A stretch of DNA of 64,000 nucleotides from Rhodopirellula europaea 6C (GTDB taxonomy: Bacteria; Planctomycetota; Planctomycetia; Pirellulales; Pirellulaceae). Of this stretch, positions 17,518 through 26,757 are shown piece after piece. The position numbers and the translations under genes were made by a program. Location: positions 1 through 64,000 of the forward strand of contig NZ_ANMO01000090.1 of assembly GCF_000338295.1 (NCBI RefSeq), read 5' to 3'. How positions within the stretch are numbered: position 1 is the stretch's first letter; each line of letters begins with the position of its first letter. The notes under the pieces are model-generated. The model was not told where the DNA came from. It saw only the letters and a program-made list of their open reading frames with translations, and did not search any database.

Positions 17518-18783
17518 ATGGGCGTCCAAATCGGCTTTGTGGGAACACGTTTCGCCGGCACCGATGGGGTGTCGCTCGAGAGCGCGAAATGGGCTCAGGT
17601 TCTCTGGGACAACGGCCACGTGAGCCATTGGTACTCGGGGCAGAGCGACCGTGACAAAGCAACGTCAATGGTCGTTCCCCACGCTTACTTTGGCCATCCA
17701 GACATCGAATGGATCAACCGCCGCGCCTTTGGCACGCGGACTCGAACACCCGATGTGACCCAGCGGATCTACACGCTGGCGGACTATCTGAAGAAAACGC
17801 TGTACGAGTTCACTCGGCGATTCGATTTGGATCTGTTGATCGTTCAGAATGCATTGTGCATTCCGATGAATTTGCCGCTCGGCGTTGCGCTGACGAACTT
17901 CATCGCCGAAACCGGCTTTCCGACGATCGCGCATCATCACGATTTTTATTGGGAACGAGATCGCTTCAGTGTTTCGGCCGTGACCGACATGCTGTGGATG
18001 GCGTTTCCGCCCGCGTTGCCACAAATTCAAAACGTGACGATCAACTCGTTCGCACAAGAAGACTTGTCGCACCGCCGCGGTGTGTCGTCGATCTTGGTGC
18101 CCAACGTGTTGGACTTCGAAAACGAACCACCGCAAGCCGACGAGTATTCGTCTCACTTCCGCAAAGACATCGGTTTGGAAGAAGACGACATTCTGTTCTT
18201 GCAACCAACTCGCGTCGTGCCTCGCAAAGGCATCGAGCACGCGATCGCGTTGGTTGCCGCTTTGAAAAACGACAAGTGCAAATTGGTGATCTCGCACGCG
18301 AGCGGTGACGAAGGCAACGAATACCTCCAAGTCCTGATGGACTTGGCCGAAAGCAGTGGCGTCGACTTGCGATTGTGTGATCATCAAGTCGGTGACAAAC
18401 GAGCGTTCGACGCCGATGGCAATCGCATTTACACGTTGGCCGATGCTTACTCGCAAGCCGACTTCATCACGTACCCAAGTATCTACGAAGGGTTCGGGAA
18501 CGCTTTACTGGAAGCGTTCTATTATCGCAAACCGTTGTTGGTGAATCGTTACTCGATTTACGTCGCCGACATCGAGCCCAAAGGGGCGAAGGTCATCTCA
18601 ATGGATGGCTATCTGACCAAGGACGTTGTGTCGAAGGTGGAGCGGATCATCCGCGACAAAACGTTCCGAGATGAGATGGTTGATTTCAATTACGAAATCG
18701 GCCGTGCTTTCTTTTCCTACGGGGTGCTGCGGCGCAAACTCCGAGCTCTCGTGACCAACTTCACCGGACAGGACAACTTGTGA
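17518..18783 (+). CDS. GT4-type glycosyltransferase
   Basis: About 421 residues from ATG 17518; GTG 17506 would add four residues. The N-terminal Rossmann part opens [20 protein letters not shown], with the Gly-rich loop typical of GT4 enzymes. The C-terminal donor domain has [20 protein letters not shown] near residue 235 and [21 protein letters not shown] near residue 330, the E-x7-E nucleotide-sugar site. [12 protein letters not shown] near residue 140 resembles the acceptor-side motif of sucrose- and glycerate-glycosylating GT4 enzymes. Planctomycetes make glucosyl- and mannosylglucosyl-glycerate solutes, so a compatible-solute role is possible. The stop overlaps the next gene as GTGA. 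Confidence 0.85.
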   Translation: MGVQIGFVGTRFAGTDGVSLESAKWAQVLWDNGHVSHWYSGQSDRDKATSMVVPHAYFGHPDIEWINRRAFGTRTRTPDVTQRIYTLADYLKKTLYEFTRRFDLDLLIVQNALCIPMNLPLGVALTNFIAETGFPTIAHHHDFYWERDRFSVSAVTDMLWMAFPPALPQIQNVTINSFAQEDLSHRRGVSSILVPNVLDFENEPPQADEYSSHFRKDIGLEEDDILFLQPTRVVPRKGIEHAIALVAALKNDKCKLVISHASGDEGNEYLQVLMDLAESSGVDLRLCDHQVGDKRAFDADGNRIYTLADAYSQADFITYPSIYEGFGNALLEAFYYRKPLLVNRYSIYVADIEPKGAKVISMDGYLTKDVVSKVERIIRDKTFRDEMVDFNYEIGRAFFSYGVLRRKLRALVTNFTGQDNL

Positions 18784-20501
18784 ACTCAACCATCGACGAC
18801 GTCACTCGGTCACGGATCACCGATGTGTATGGGCACGTTCCGGACGTGCTCGCCGACGGCTTGAAACGATGCTTTGACCGATCCAATCCCCCCTCAACTC
18901 CCGACGAATTATGGGATCATCGCGATGTCGTGATGATCACCTACGCCGATCAAATTCGCGAATCGGGAAAATCGCCGCTCGACGCACAGCGGCAATTCTT
19001 GCTGGATCACAATCTCGACGAACTGATCCGCTGCGTTCACTTGCTGCCCTTTTGCCCATCCACCAGCGATGATGGATTCTCCGTCGCCGATTACTTGGCC
19101 GTGGATCCCGAATCAGGCGACTGGGACGACATCAAGCGTTTGGGCGAACGCTTTGAATTGATGTACGACCTCGTGCTCAATCATTCGTCGCAACAACATC
19201 GTTGGTTCCAAGGTTTCTTGAACGACGAACCCGAGTACCAAGACTTCTACACCACCGCCGATCCGTCCGAAGATCTTTCGGAAGTCGTTCGACCGCGAAG
19301 CTTGCCACTGCTGACGGAATTCGACTCGGCATCGGGCAAGCGTCATGTGTGGACCACGTTCAGCGCCGACCAAGTCGACCTGAATTACGCCAACCCGCGT
19401 GTGATGTTGGCGATGCTAGAGACGTTGGTCGAGTACGCTCGCCGAGGTGCACGCATCATTCGGCTCGACGCGATCGCGTTCTTGTGGAAAGAGATCGGCA
19501 CGTCGTGCTTGCACCTGCCGCAAACACACGCTGCGGTCCGGCTGATGCGACATGTGCTGGATGTTGCTGCACCGGGAACGATCGTGCTGACGGAAACCAA
19601 CGTGCCTCACGCCGAGAACATCTCGTACTTTGGTGATGGCACCGATGAAGCCCACATGGTTTACCAGTTCAGCCTACCGCCGTTGTTGCTCGATGCGATT
19701 CACAGCGGTGACACCGGCGTGCTTCAAGGCTGGATGCGATCGCTCGACCTGCCCACCGATCAAGTCACGTACTTCAATTTCACCGCATCGCATGATGGCA
19801 TCGGAGTGCGACCCGCCGAGGGCATTCTGCCACAGGAACGAGTCGATGCACTCGTCGATGTCGCAAAAGCTCACGGTGGTCGAATCGGAATGCGAACCAA
19901 ACCCGATGGTTCGCAAAGCCCGTACGAATTGAACATCACTTACCTGGACGCCATCGCCGATCGAACCAAAGTCCCCGCGGCCGAGCACGCCCAACGGTTC
20001 TTGGCCACGCAAGCGATCATGTTGTCGATGGCTGGTGTTCCCGCGGTTTACTTCCACTCGCTGGTGGGATCGCCCAACGACATCTCCGGCGTCGAAGCGT
20101 CTGGCATTCCGCGCCGCATCAATCGTCACAAATACGAGCGAGCCGAACTGGAAGCGGCGTTGTCCGAAACCGGATCGTTGCAACAACTCGTCGCCGATGG
20201 CTATCGCCATTTGTTACGAGTGCGAAAGCAGCAGACTCAGTTTCATCCCAACGCTTCGCAGACCGTTCTGGAATTGCCAACCGATGGGCTTCTTGGGTTC
20301 GTGCGACAACATGATGACCAGCCCGCGTTGTGCGTGCTGGCCAATCTGTCCGGCGAAACTCGTTCGATCGATCCCGCTGATTTGCCCGGCCAATTTGACC
20401 TCGATGTTTTGTCGGATGAATCGCTGGATCAAAATGCCCCCATCGCGATGGCTCCGTATCAGGTACGCTGGTTGAAGTCGTCTTCCACCAGCGATTCCTG
20501 A
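18780..20501 (+). CDS. GH13 sucrose/glucosylglycerate phosphorylase-like enzyme
   Basis: 573 residues, GTG start coupled to the glycosyltransferase stop. The alpha-amylase barrel has [18 protein letters not shown] near residue 85, typical of GH13 subfamily 18. [16 protein letters not shown] follows, then the nucleophile block [15 protein letters not shown] near 225. The acid/base block is [19 protein letters not shown] near 265 and the His-Asp block [16 protein letters not shown] near 340. Subfamily members phosphorolyse sucrose, glucosylglycerol or glucosylglycerate to glucose-1-phosphate. The length is above the roughly 490-500 of sucrose phosphorylase and near that of glucosylglycerate phosphorylases. 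Together with the upstream GT4 enzyme it could adjust the level of a glucosylated solute. Confidence 0.85.
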   Translation: MNSTIDDVTRSRITDVYGHVPDVLADGLKRCFDRSNPPSTPDELWDHRDVVMITYADQIRESGKSPLDAQRQFLLDHNLDELIRCVHLLPFCPSTSDDGFSVADYLAVDPESGDWDDIKRLGERFELMYDLVLNHSSQQHRWFQGFLNDEPEYQDFYTTADPSEDLSEVVRPRSLPLLTEFDSASGKRHVWTTFSADQVDLNYANPRVMLAMLETLVEYARRGARIIRLDAIAFLWKEIGTSCLHLPQTHAAVRLMRHVLDVAAPGTIVLTETNVPHAENISYFGDGTDEAHMVYQFSLPPLLLDAIHSGDTGVLQGWMRSLDLPTDQVTYFNFTASHDGIGVRPAEGILPQERVDALVDVAKAHGGRIGMRTKPDGSQSPYELNITYLDAIADRTKVPAAEHAQRFLATQAIMLSMAGVPAVYFHSLVGSPNDISGVEASGIPRRINRHKYERAELEAALSETGSLQQLVADGYRHLLRVRKQQTQFHPNASQTVLELPTDGLLGFVRQHDDQPALCVLANLSGETRSIDPADLPGQFDLDVLSDESLDQNAPIAMAPYQVRWLKSSSTSDS

Positions 20502-20557
20502 ACTCTGGCGAGTCCAGCTACGAAGATCCCCCACGTTCATCGCTACAACAACTGGCC

Positions 20558-21226
20558 ATGCTAGAGCTGATTTCGTCTTACTCGACCGTTGCCATCGTGG
20601 TCGCCGCGCTGGCGCACCTGCTGTTTTTTTTGTGCTGGCGATGTGGGCGAGGGGGGATCGCAAAAAGATCGTGCAAACGCTCCAGCGTTTCACGGACTCG
20701 TTGCCCAACCGCAGTCGGATGGATTACGACGCTCATCCGTCGGACCAAATCGAAGCCTGCTTGGCGGACATCCACGATGTCTTGGTCGAACCTTCGGGCT
20801 CGCCCCATCGTGTTGCGCTCAGTCAACGAATGCGAATCCTCGATGAACGTCGCGACTACTTGCACTCGCTTCGTTTCGAAACGGCATGGAACGTTGCCCG
20901 CACGATGATCGAGGCTTACCCGCTGGCCGGTGTCCTGGGAACGATCCTCGCGATCGGTGCCGCGCTCGCTTCGGATGACCAAGCCTCCGTTGGCGTGATC
21001 GTGACACGATTTGGCGATGCTATCTGGTCGACGTTTGCGGGGCTGGCTGCAGCGATCACATTGATGTTGATCAACAGCTTTTTTTGAACCGGGGTTTGCC
21101 AAGCTTTCAGAAAACCGATTGCACGTTCGCGAAACAGCATCGAAAGCCAAACGGGAACTGGGACCAGCCGATCGAGTCGATCCCAACGCGATGTCGTCCA
21201 CTCCCGCAACGGAAGCGACAACGTGA
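20558..21226 (+). CDS. MotA/TolQ/ExbB proton-channel family protein, read through two apparent frameshifts at T runs
   Basis: Three frame segments make one protein of about 222 residues. The first (ATG 20558) encodes a membrane helix, AIVVAALAHLLFF. After T8 at 20624-20631 the reading must move to the frame of VLAMWARGDRKKIVQTL (one T more or two fewer), which continues to AAAITLMLINSFF. It then meets TGA at 21085. Taking one T from the T7 run (21079-21085) instead opens EPGFAKLSENRLHVRETASK, running 46 codons to TGA 21224-21226 inside the GTG start of the ExbD-like gene. The central block MIEAYPLAGVLGTILAIGAAL and FGDAIWSTFAGLAAAI is the conserved MotA/ExbB helix pair. Sequencing error, a decayed gene or transcriptional slippage are all possible. 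Confidence 0.7.
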
Positions 21227-22104
21227 GCGAACCGGTGTCTCTTCCCAACGAAACCTCGACCAACCCATCCGGCGTCCTTCGTCGACGAACTCGGTTTCAA
21301 TTGACACCGTTGATGGATCTGCTGCTGATCATCGTGTTCGCTCAATTTTTGGAAATGCGAGAAACGTCGCAGGAACAAACGCAAGAGATCGAACAAGAAC
21401 GCCAAGCCTTGCTGGATGAGCAAACGATGTGGCGGGCCGAGCGTGATCAAGCGGTCGCGGATCGCAACATGGCAATGGCAACGCAGCAAGCCAACACGCA
21501 AGATGTCAGCCGTGCCTTGGAAATGCTTCGTGGTTGGCTGAACCTGGATGCCGAATTCTCTGAACAAACCAACCTGCGATCCAGTGCTGACTCAGGAGAC
21601 GTCATCGCTCGAGCGATCGAACGTTCACGGCAACTCGCTTCCGCCGATCCCAACACGCTCATTCGTTTTTTGGTCGGACACGATGAATTGCTCAAACGTG
21701 CCGAAGTGTGGACCGTCCACGCTCGCGAAACGGGCGACGTGGTTTTTGACGCTTCCGGATACACCGAAACGTTTCGGCTCGAAAGTCGCCGACAAGCTCA
21801 ACGCACGCAGGAAATCGCCGACCGATTGTTCGCGGCCTACAAACAATCGCCGCAACCCAAGGGGCTGATCGTGGTGCTCGTTTCCTACGCGCCGCGAAGC
21901 GTTGCCGGGGTCTACCAGCCTTTGATTGATGCCATGCCCGCTACACTGGAACGATTGCGAGCGGACACGCCGACCAGCCGTTTCGAGTACACGATTCTCG
22001 GTGCGGCTCAGGCACCCGAACAAGCGAACGATGTGGACAACGCGGAAACGTCCACCGAACCCGAAAACCTTACCCCGCTTCAGGGAAACCCAGACGATGC
22101 GTAA
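21223..22104 (+). CDS. ExbD/MotB-like membrane-anchored partner
   Basis: 293 residues, GTG start at 21223. The N-terminus RRRTRFQLTPLMDLLLIIVF, with an aspartate in the single membrane helix, is the ExbD/TolR hallmark (TPLMDLLLI). A long coiled coil follows (about residues 45-100, rich in Glu/Gln/Arg), then a periplasmic domain without the usual short ExbD fold. It includes PNTLIRFLVGHDELLKRAEVW and PKGLIVVLVSYAPRSVAGVY. In MotA/ExbB-ExbD machines this aspartate carries protons that drive work at the envelope. It is coupled to the upstream channel gene and overlaps the downstream gene by 8 bp. Confidence 0.75.
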   Translation: MSEPVSLPNETSTNPSGVLRRRTRFQLTPLMDLLLIIVFAQFLEMRETSQEQTQEIEQERQALLDEQTMWRAERDQAVADRNMAMATQQANTQDVSRALEMLRGWLNLDAEFSEQTNLRSSADSGDVIARAIERSRQLASADPNTLIRFLVGHDELLKRAEVWTVHARETGDVVFDASGYTETFRLESRRQAQRTQEIADRLFAAYKQSPQPKGLIVVLVSYAPRSVAGVYQPLIDAMPATLERLRADTPTSRFEYTILGAAQAPEQANDVDNAETSTEPENLTPLQGNPDDA

Positions 22105-22672
22105 ACGAATCCCGTTGGCTGTTGGCGGTGGAATCGCTTTGTTGATCGCCAGTCAGTTTCTTGACTTTGGTCTGGGGTTTCGAAGCGGTGAATCCCCCTC
22201 CGTTTCCACCAACCCCGATGGCTCGTCCGCGATTCTTGATGCGATTGTCGCTTCGGAAGAAGACACCTCCGAGGAAACCGAGACAAATTCAGAAACCGAA
22301 ACTCCGTTGCCGGTCGTGACGCCTGAGATTGTCGATGTTTTGATCGACGGAGAAAGCTACCTCGTCGTTACCAACGCGAATCAACCGGAACAACGTGAGG
22401 CACTGGCACTCGAAGCGTTGCTGTCGGCGGTTCAAGCCGCACCGGGCGACTCCAGTGGCATCAAGGTTCGGATCAGTCGCACTCCGTCCGCGATCGCAAT
22501 GGCCGAAGAGTTCTTGCTCGAACAACTTCGCCAATTCGGTTTGGACGAAGACGAGATCGATCGACGTCGACAACTGGTGGAGTTGCCTGCAGACGAAGCC
22601 ACCGAGGACGCGTCAGAACCAAGTCCGCTGGTTCCATCCAACGAAACATCCCCGCCCGCCGAAACGCCTTGA
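22097..22672 (+). CDS. Unknown membrane-anchored acidic protein, third gene of the ExbB/ExbD-like unit
   Basis: 191 residues from ATG 22097, overlapping the ExbD-like stop by 8 bp. A single N-terminal membrane helix (IPLAVGGGIALLIASQFLDF) is followed by a Ser/Thr/Glu-rich linker (EEDTSEETETNSETETPLP). A compact domain runs about residues 75-155: VDVLIDGESYLVVTNANQPE, IKVRISRTPSAIAMAEEFLL, and EQLRQFGLDEDEI. This domain resembles the periplasmic fold of ExbD/TolR in layout, but I do not recognise a family. The tail is Pro/Glu-rich. Its position suggests it is a subunit of the same proton-driven complex. Confidence 0.65.
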   Translation: MRKRIPLAVGGGIALLIASQFLDFGLGFRSGESPSVSTNPDGSSAILDAIVASEEDTSEETETNSETETPLPVVTPEIVDVLIDGESYLVVTNANQPEQREALALEALLSAVQAAPGDSSGIKVRISRTPSAIAMAEEFLLEQLRQFGLDEDEIDRRRQLVELPADEATEDASEPSPLVPSNETSPPAETP

Positions 22673-22732
22673 GTCGTTTCGGCAATTGTTTTGCTACCGC
22701 CGCATTCCATGAAGCACGACGAGAATGACAAC

Positions 22733-24958
22733 ATGACCATTTTCCGACACAACGTCCGCCTTCGAAAGACCCTGGCGACGTTCCTTGCCGGCCTTTGCAT
22801 CAGCTACCTTTCCCAACCCGCCACCACGGCGGATGAACCCACCGCCTCGAGTTCACGCATGAAATTAGAGTATCCCGCCAGCCGTCGTGACAAGGTCGTC
22901 GACGATTACCACGGTCGCAAAGTCAGCGATCCGTATCGCTGGTTGGAAGACGTCGAGAGTGATGAAACAGCGGCTTGGGTCGAAGCACAAAACGAGGTCA
23001 CGCAGAGTTACTTGCAGTCTTTGCCGCAACGCGAAAAGATGCGAGCCCGGTTGGAAGCGTTGTGGGACTATTCGCGAACCGGCTTACCCGCCAAACGAGG
23101 CGACACGTACTTCTACACCTTCAACGATGGGCTGCAGAACCAAAGCGTTCTGTACCGCACCCCGGTCGATGTGCCTCCCTCGCAGTGGGAAGCCAACCGC
23201 GAAGTGCTGCTGGATCCGAACAAGCTGAGCGAAGACGGCACGATGTCGCTCGCGTCTTGGGTGCCCAGCGAAGACGGCAAGTACCTCGCCTATGCCATCG
23301 CCGATGGTGGCAGCGATTGGCGAACTTGGCGTGTTCGCGAAGTGGCCACCGGCAAGGACACCGATGATTTGATTCAGTGGTCCAAGTTCAGCGGCATCGC
23401 GTGGACGCCCGATGGCGACGGGTTCTACTACTCGCGTTATGCCGAACCAGCCGAAGGCGAAGAGCTGACCGGGACCAACGACAACCAAATGATGTACCTG
23501 CATCAACTGGGCACTCCCCAGTCCGAAGACAAACTGGTCATGAAACGTCCCGACCATCCCAAGTGGGGCTTTGGTGCATCGGTGACTGATGACGGGCGGT
23601 ACCTGGTGATTTCCAACTGGAAGGGCACCGAACCGAAAACGCAGGTGTTCATTCAAGACCTAACGATCGAAGACGCTCCCGTTCGCGGATTGATCATGGG
23701 CTTCGACGCTGACTACAGCTTTGTCGGATCGGAAGGATCGACGCTGTACTTCCTGACCGACCACGAGGCCCCACGTCGCCGCGTGATCAGCTTGGATGTG
23801 GCCGAGCACGCCAAGCGAACCGATGAGAACGTCGATGAACCTGCCGATCGAGCGGGCTGGGAAGAGGTCATCCCGCAAAGCGAACACGTTTTGGAGCACG
23901 TCTCGTTGCTCAGCGAAGTCTTCTTCGCCAACTACTTGGCCGATGCTCTGAACCAAGTCGAACGGTTCTCGCTCGATGGTTCTCCGATCGGACCGCTGGA
24001 ATTGCCCGGCAAGGGCTCCGTGGGCGGCCTGGGAGGCCGACAAGACGCAAAGGAGACGTTCTTTTCGTTCACCAATTACGTCACGCCACCGAGCATCCAC
24101 CGCGTTGACGTGGCCACGGGTGAATCCGAACTGGCAATCATGCCGGAAGTCGCCTTTGACGTCAGCCAATACACCACCGAACAAGTCTTCTGCACCAGCA
24201 AGGACGGCACCAAGGTGCCGATCCTGATCACACGTCACAAAGATGCACCGCTGGACGGCAGCAACCGCACGTTGCTGTACGCTTACGGTGGATTCAACAT
24301 CTCGTTGACGCCTTCGTACTCGCCCGGCATTGCCGGTTGGTTGGACGCCGGTGGCGTGTACGCCGTTGCCAACCTGCGTGGTGGTGGTGAGTACGGTCGC
24401 GAATGGCACGAAGCCGGCATGCAACTGAAGAAACAAAACGTCTTTGATGACTTCATCGCAGCCGCCGAACACTTGATCGACATGGGGCTGACCAGTCGCG
24501 AACGATTGGGCGTGCGTGGCGGCAGCAACGGTGGTTTGCTGATTGGTGCCGTGATGACACAGCGCCCCGACCTGTTCGGCGCGTGCTTGCCCGCGGTCGG
24601 TGTGATGGACATGCTGCGTTACCACAAATTCACGATCGGCTGGGCCTGGGTCAGTGAGTTTGGAAGCAGCGACGATGAAACACAAATTGACAACCTGTTG
24701 TCGTACAGCCCGTTGCACAATTTGAAACCTGGGACATGCTACCCAGCCACGATGGTGACCACGGCGGATCGAGACGACCGAGTCGTTCCGGGTCACAGCT
24801 TCAAGTTCGCCGCGGCGCTGCAAGCGGCTCAATCGTGCGACAACCCAACGTTGATTCGGATTGAAACACGTGCCGGTCACGGTGCGGGCACTCCGACCAG
24901 CAAAAAGATTGACGAGTACGCTGACCTTTGGTCCTTCTTGCTCGAAAACTTGAAGTGA
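22733..24958 (+). CDS. Prolyl oligopeptidase family (S9A) serine peptidase
   Basis: About 741 residues from ATG 22733; ATG 22709 is also open. A signal-like leader (TLATFLAGLCISYLSQPATT) suggests export. DDYHGRKVSDPYRWLEDVES is the standard start of the S9A N-terminal part. A seven-bladed propeller region follows. The alpha/beta-hydrolase domain has LYAYGGFNISLTPSY, LRGGGEYGREWHEAG, the catalytic serine in VRGGSNGGLLIGAV, Asp in DDRVVPGHSFKF and His in AGHGAGTPTSKK. The family cleaves short peptides after proline. Length and triad are complete, so it should be active. It follows the ExbD-like operon by 60 bp and could be co-transcribed. Confidence 0.92.
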   Translation: MTIFRHNVRLRKTLATFLAGLCISYLSQPATTADEPTASSSRMKLEYPASRRDKVVDDYHGRKVSDPYRWLEDVESDETAAWVEAQNEVTQSYLQSLPQREKMRARLEALWDYSRTGLPAKRGDTYFYTFNDGLQNQSVLYRTPVDVPPSQWEANREVLLDPNKLSEDGTMSLASWVPSEDGKYLAYAIADGGSDWRTWRVREVATGKDTDDLIQWSKFSGIAWTPDGDGFYYSRYAEPAEGEELTGTNDNQMMYLHQLGTPQSEDKLVMKRPDHPKWGFGASVTDDGRYLVISNWKGTEPKTQVFIQDLTIEDAPVRGLIMGFDADYSFVGSEGSTLYFLTDHEAPRRRVISLDVAEHAKRTDENVDEPADRAGWEEVIPQSEHVLEHVSLLSEVFFANYLADALNQVERFSLDGSPIGPLELPGKGSVGGLGGRQDAKETFFSFTNYVTPPSIHRVDVATGESELAIMPEVAFDVSQYTTEQVFCTSKDGTKVPILITRHKDAPLDGSNRTLLYAYGGFNISLTPSYSPGIAGWLDAGGVYAVANLRGGGEYGREWHEAGMQLKKQNVFDDFIAAAEHLIDMGLTSRERLGVRGGSNGGLLIGAVMTQRPDLFGACLPAVGVMDMLRYHKFTIGWAWVSEFGSSDDETQIDNLLSYSPLHNLKPGTCYPATMVTTADRDDRVVPGHSFKFAAALQAAQSCDNPTLIRIETRAGHGAGTPTSKKIDEYADLWSFLLENLK

Positions 24959-25111
24959 TCTTGGTTGTTCAGCGGCCTCATCCGAAGATGAACACTGCTT
25001 GAACCGATTCACCAAATGAAATCATCGCACGCGGACGGGAACACCTCTTCCGCGTGCGTTGTTTCATCGAGCTCAACACACTTCCACCCATCTCACCTGT
25101 GCACCAGTCCG

Positions 25112-25912
25112 ATGCTGCTTCAACAACCCGACGAAAGTCCATACGACGTGAACTTCGAGCTGTTTGGATTTCCAATCCGAATCGCTTGGACGTTCTGGCT
25201 GGGTGCGGCGGTGTTTGGTTGGAGCCTGGTGCAATTCTTCGACAGGATGGAAGGCAGCCCGGGACGCCTCCCGTTGTTGCTGCTGTGGGCACTCTGCATG
25301 CTCTTTTCGATCCTGATTCACGAACTTGGACATGCATTCGCGTTTCGGCAATTTGGCGTCGAATCTTCGGTGGTTTTGTACCACTTCGGCGGTCTCGCGG
25401 TGCCTCGAACCACCAACAATTACGGTGGTTTCGCTTCGTCATTTGCACCACCACGACTCAGCCCCGCTGCGGAACTTTGGATCGCATTTGCAGGCCCGCT
25501 CGCTCAGTTGGCATCGGCCGCTGTGATGATCGCAGTTGTCAAAGCGATGGGGTACCGCGTCATTGCGTTTGCTTTGATGCCGTATCCGTTGGATTCCATC
25601 CCCGGCATCCTGGAGGGGAACGACTTCGAGAGCGTCGGATTGTTCGCATTGGTCACGTTTTACGTGTGGCCAAGCGTGATTTGGGCGGTGTTGAATTTGA
25701 TCCCCGTCTTCCCACTCGATGGAGGCCGAATCATGCGTTCGTTGGTGATGATGGGCGGCGGTCAAACCGACACGTGGCTGTGGATCAGCATGATCGTCGG
25801 TGGTGCTTGCACCGCGTACGGTTTTTCATCGGGAAACATGTTCCTGGGCATCCTTTTCTTGTCGCTGGCGGTGGGCAACTACCAAATGCTCCAAGGCCCG
25901 ATGCGTTACTAG
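25112..25912 (+). CDS. Site-2 protease family (M50) intramembrane metalloprotease-like protein
   Basis: About 266 residues from ATG 25112. HELGHAFAFRQFGV near residue 70 is the HExxH zinc site within a hydrophobic helix (LLWALCMLFSILIHELGHA). LIPVFPLDGGRIMRSLVMM near residue 205 is the second zinc-ligand motif (NxxPxxPLDGGRI). Four to six membrane helices are apparent. There is no PDZ or CBS domain, so this is the small FtsH-unrelated rhomboid-like type of M50 peptidase found in many planctomycetes. These enzymes cut membrane-anchored anti-sigma or signal proteins. No candidate substrate is beside it. Gene-poor DNA follows for about 845 bp. Confidence 0.85.
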   Translation: MLLQQPDESPYDVNFELFGFPIRIAWTFWLGAAVFGWSLVQFFDRMEGSPGRLPLLLLWALCMLFSILIHELGHAFAFRQFGVESSVVLYHFGGLAVPRTTNNYGGFASSFAPPRLSPAAELWIAFAGPLAQLASAAVMIAVVKAMGYRVIAFALMPYPLDSIPGILEGNDFESVGLFALVTFYVWPSVIWAVLNLIPVFPLDGGRIMRSLVMMGGGQTDTWLWISMIVGGACTAYGFSSGNMFLGILFLSLAVGNYQMLQGPMRY

Positions 25913-26086
25913 CAGCGTTACGAGCACGCTTGCTTGTGTGGCTCGCGCGAAGCGCGTTTGCATCGTGCTTCACTTCACCACCATCATCTCGATGTCGGTG
26001 ACATGGTTGGTGACATGCAATCAACGAAGCAGTGAGCAGCGATCGATGCATCGAGTGACCATGCGAAGGTGTCATCGAACACACTT

Positions 26087-26102
26087 CGCAACACGTGTTG
26101 CG
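26087..26102. repeat. Perfect 16-bp palindrome with central CACGTG
   Basis: CGCAACACGTGTTGCG reads identically on both strands. It has the 5-6-5 layout of ParB-type sites, but the arms differ from the consensus parS. Confidence 0.7.
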
Positions 26103-26373
26103 CCGCGCAGACGCATGCGTGTTGAACGTTCCAGCGCGTCGCTTCGTGTGCAACTTTTGTCTTCAACACGACATTGATCGACCGTTTTGAGCAATCAACG
26201 CGTTGTTTTTTTCAAACTTTTTTTGTGCCGTTGAAACGCGCGATCGTTGCATGTTCCAACGCCGTACAAACAAGTCGCGCCGAACGTTTGTTTGCGTTGC
26301 GATAACAACACGTTGCACGCGTGTTGCTGCAAAAACATTGAAAAAGCCAAGTGTTACCGCACTTGTTTGCAAC

Positions 26374-26389
26374 CAACGTTGCAACGTTG
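26374..26389. repeat. Perfect 16-bp palindrome CAACGTTGCAACGTTG
   Basis: The sequence is its own reverse complement and is built from two CAACGTTG palindromes. It lies about 370 bp upstream of the H1-like start and shares CAAC/GTTG arms with the palindrome at 26087. Confidence 0.7.
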
Positions 26390-26757
26390 ACTTGATCATT
26401 GATGGCAACAACGCATGCGCATCATCATCAACGAAGTGAAACAACATGCAAAAAATGCGTTTGCCGTAGCAAATTTTGTTGGCGACGCAAGCGGTTTTTT
26501 CACGAAAACATGTTGCGGAATCCAGCGAAGCGCGTACAGTTACGCGCACGTACTAACGATCGTTTTTGTTTGCAAGGTCGATGAGGATCATCGAAGCGGA
26601 TGGAATCGATCACCATTGATTGTTGTTGAGCCGTGGCCGGTGACTTGCAATCAACTTTGACAACGAAGACGTCGACGCAATCGCGCTGACTGAATCGATG
26701 TCACAGCTCGCAAGTCACAATGACTCAGCAACAGTTCCTTTCTCGCGGAGGAAGAAC

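Larger units (their letters stand above)
26009..26655. repeat. Pair of 17-bp direct repeats bounding a ~610-bp segment
   Basis: GGTGACATGCAATCAAC at 26009-26025 and GGTGACTTGCAATCAAC at 26639-26655 differ at one base. They bracket the unusual segment in front of the H1-like gene. A GGTGACATG word also occurs just before the first copy at 25997. They could be binding sites or remnants of an insertion. Confidence 0.6.
25913..26757. other. Palindrome-rich intergenic region upstream of the H1-like gene
   Basis: About 845 bp without a supportable gene; the small open frames have no plausible start and repeat-like composition. The DNA is visibly richer in A/T runs and in CAAC/GTTG and TTGCAA words than its surroundings. 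It contains two perfect 16-bp palindromes, a 7-bp inverted repeat at 26530-26547, and 17-bp near-identical direct repeats at both ends. It could be a regulatory or DNA-structuring element. Confidence 0.6.

Noticed and set aside
20558-21226. Treating the MotA/ExbB-like gene as a plain pseudogene
   Set aside because: Both breaks fall exactly at T runs, the ends restore conserved segments, and the final stop overlaps the next start. Random decay is less likely than homopolymer error or slippage, but it is not excluded.
23660-25015. 451-codon minus-strand frame opposite the prolyl oligopeptidase
   Set aside because: Antisense shadow; the plus-strand catalytic triad and full length make the plus gene certain.
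26087-26102. 16-bp palindrome with central CACGTG resembling a parS site
   Set aside because: Only the central CACGTG and 5-6-5 layout match. The flanking arms (CGCAA/TTGCG) differ from the TGTTT/AAACA consensus and no parA/parB gene is near, so I do not call parS.
26163-26549. 128-codon minus-strand open frame in the same region
   Set aside because: Cys/Arg/Val-rich random-looking translation, no start signal, and it overlaps the palindromes.
26415-26660. 81-codon open frame inside the palindrome-rich region
   Set aside because: No ribosome site, no family resemblance, and its composition follows the local word bias; judged spurious.
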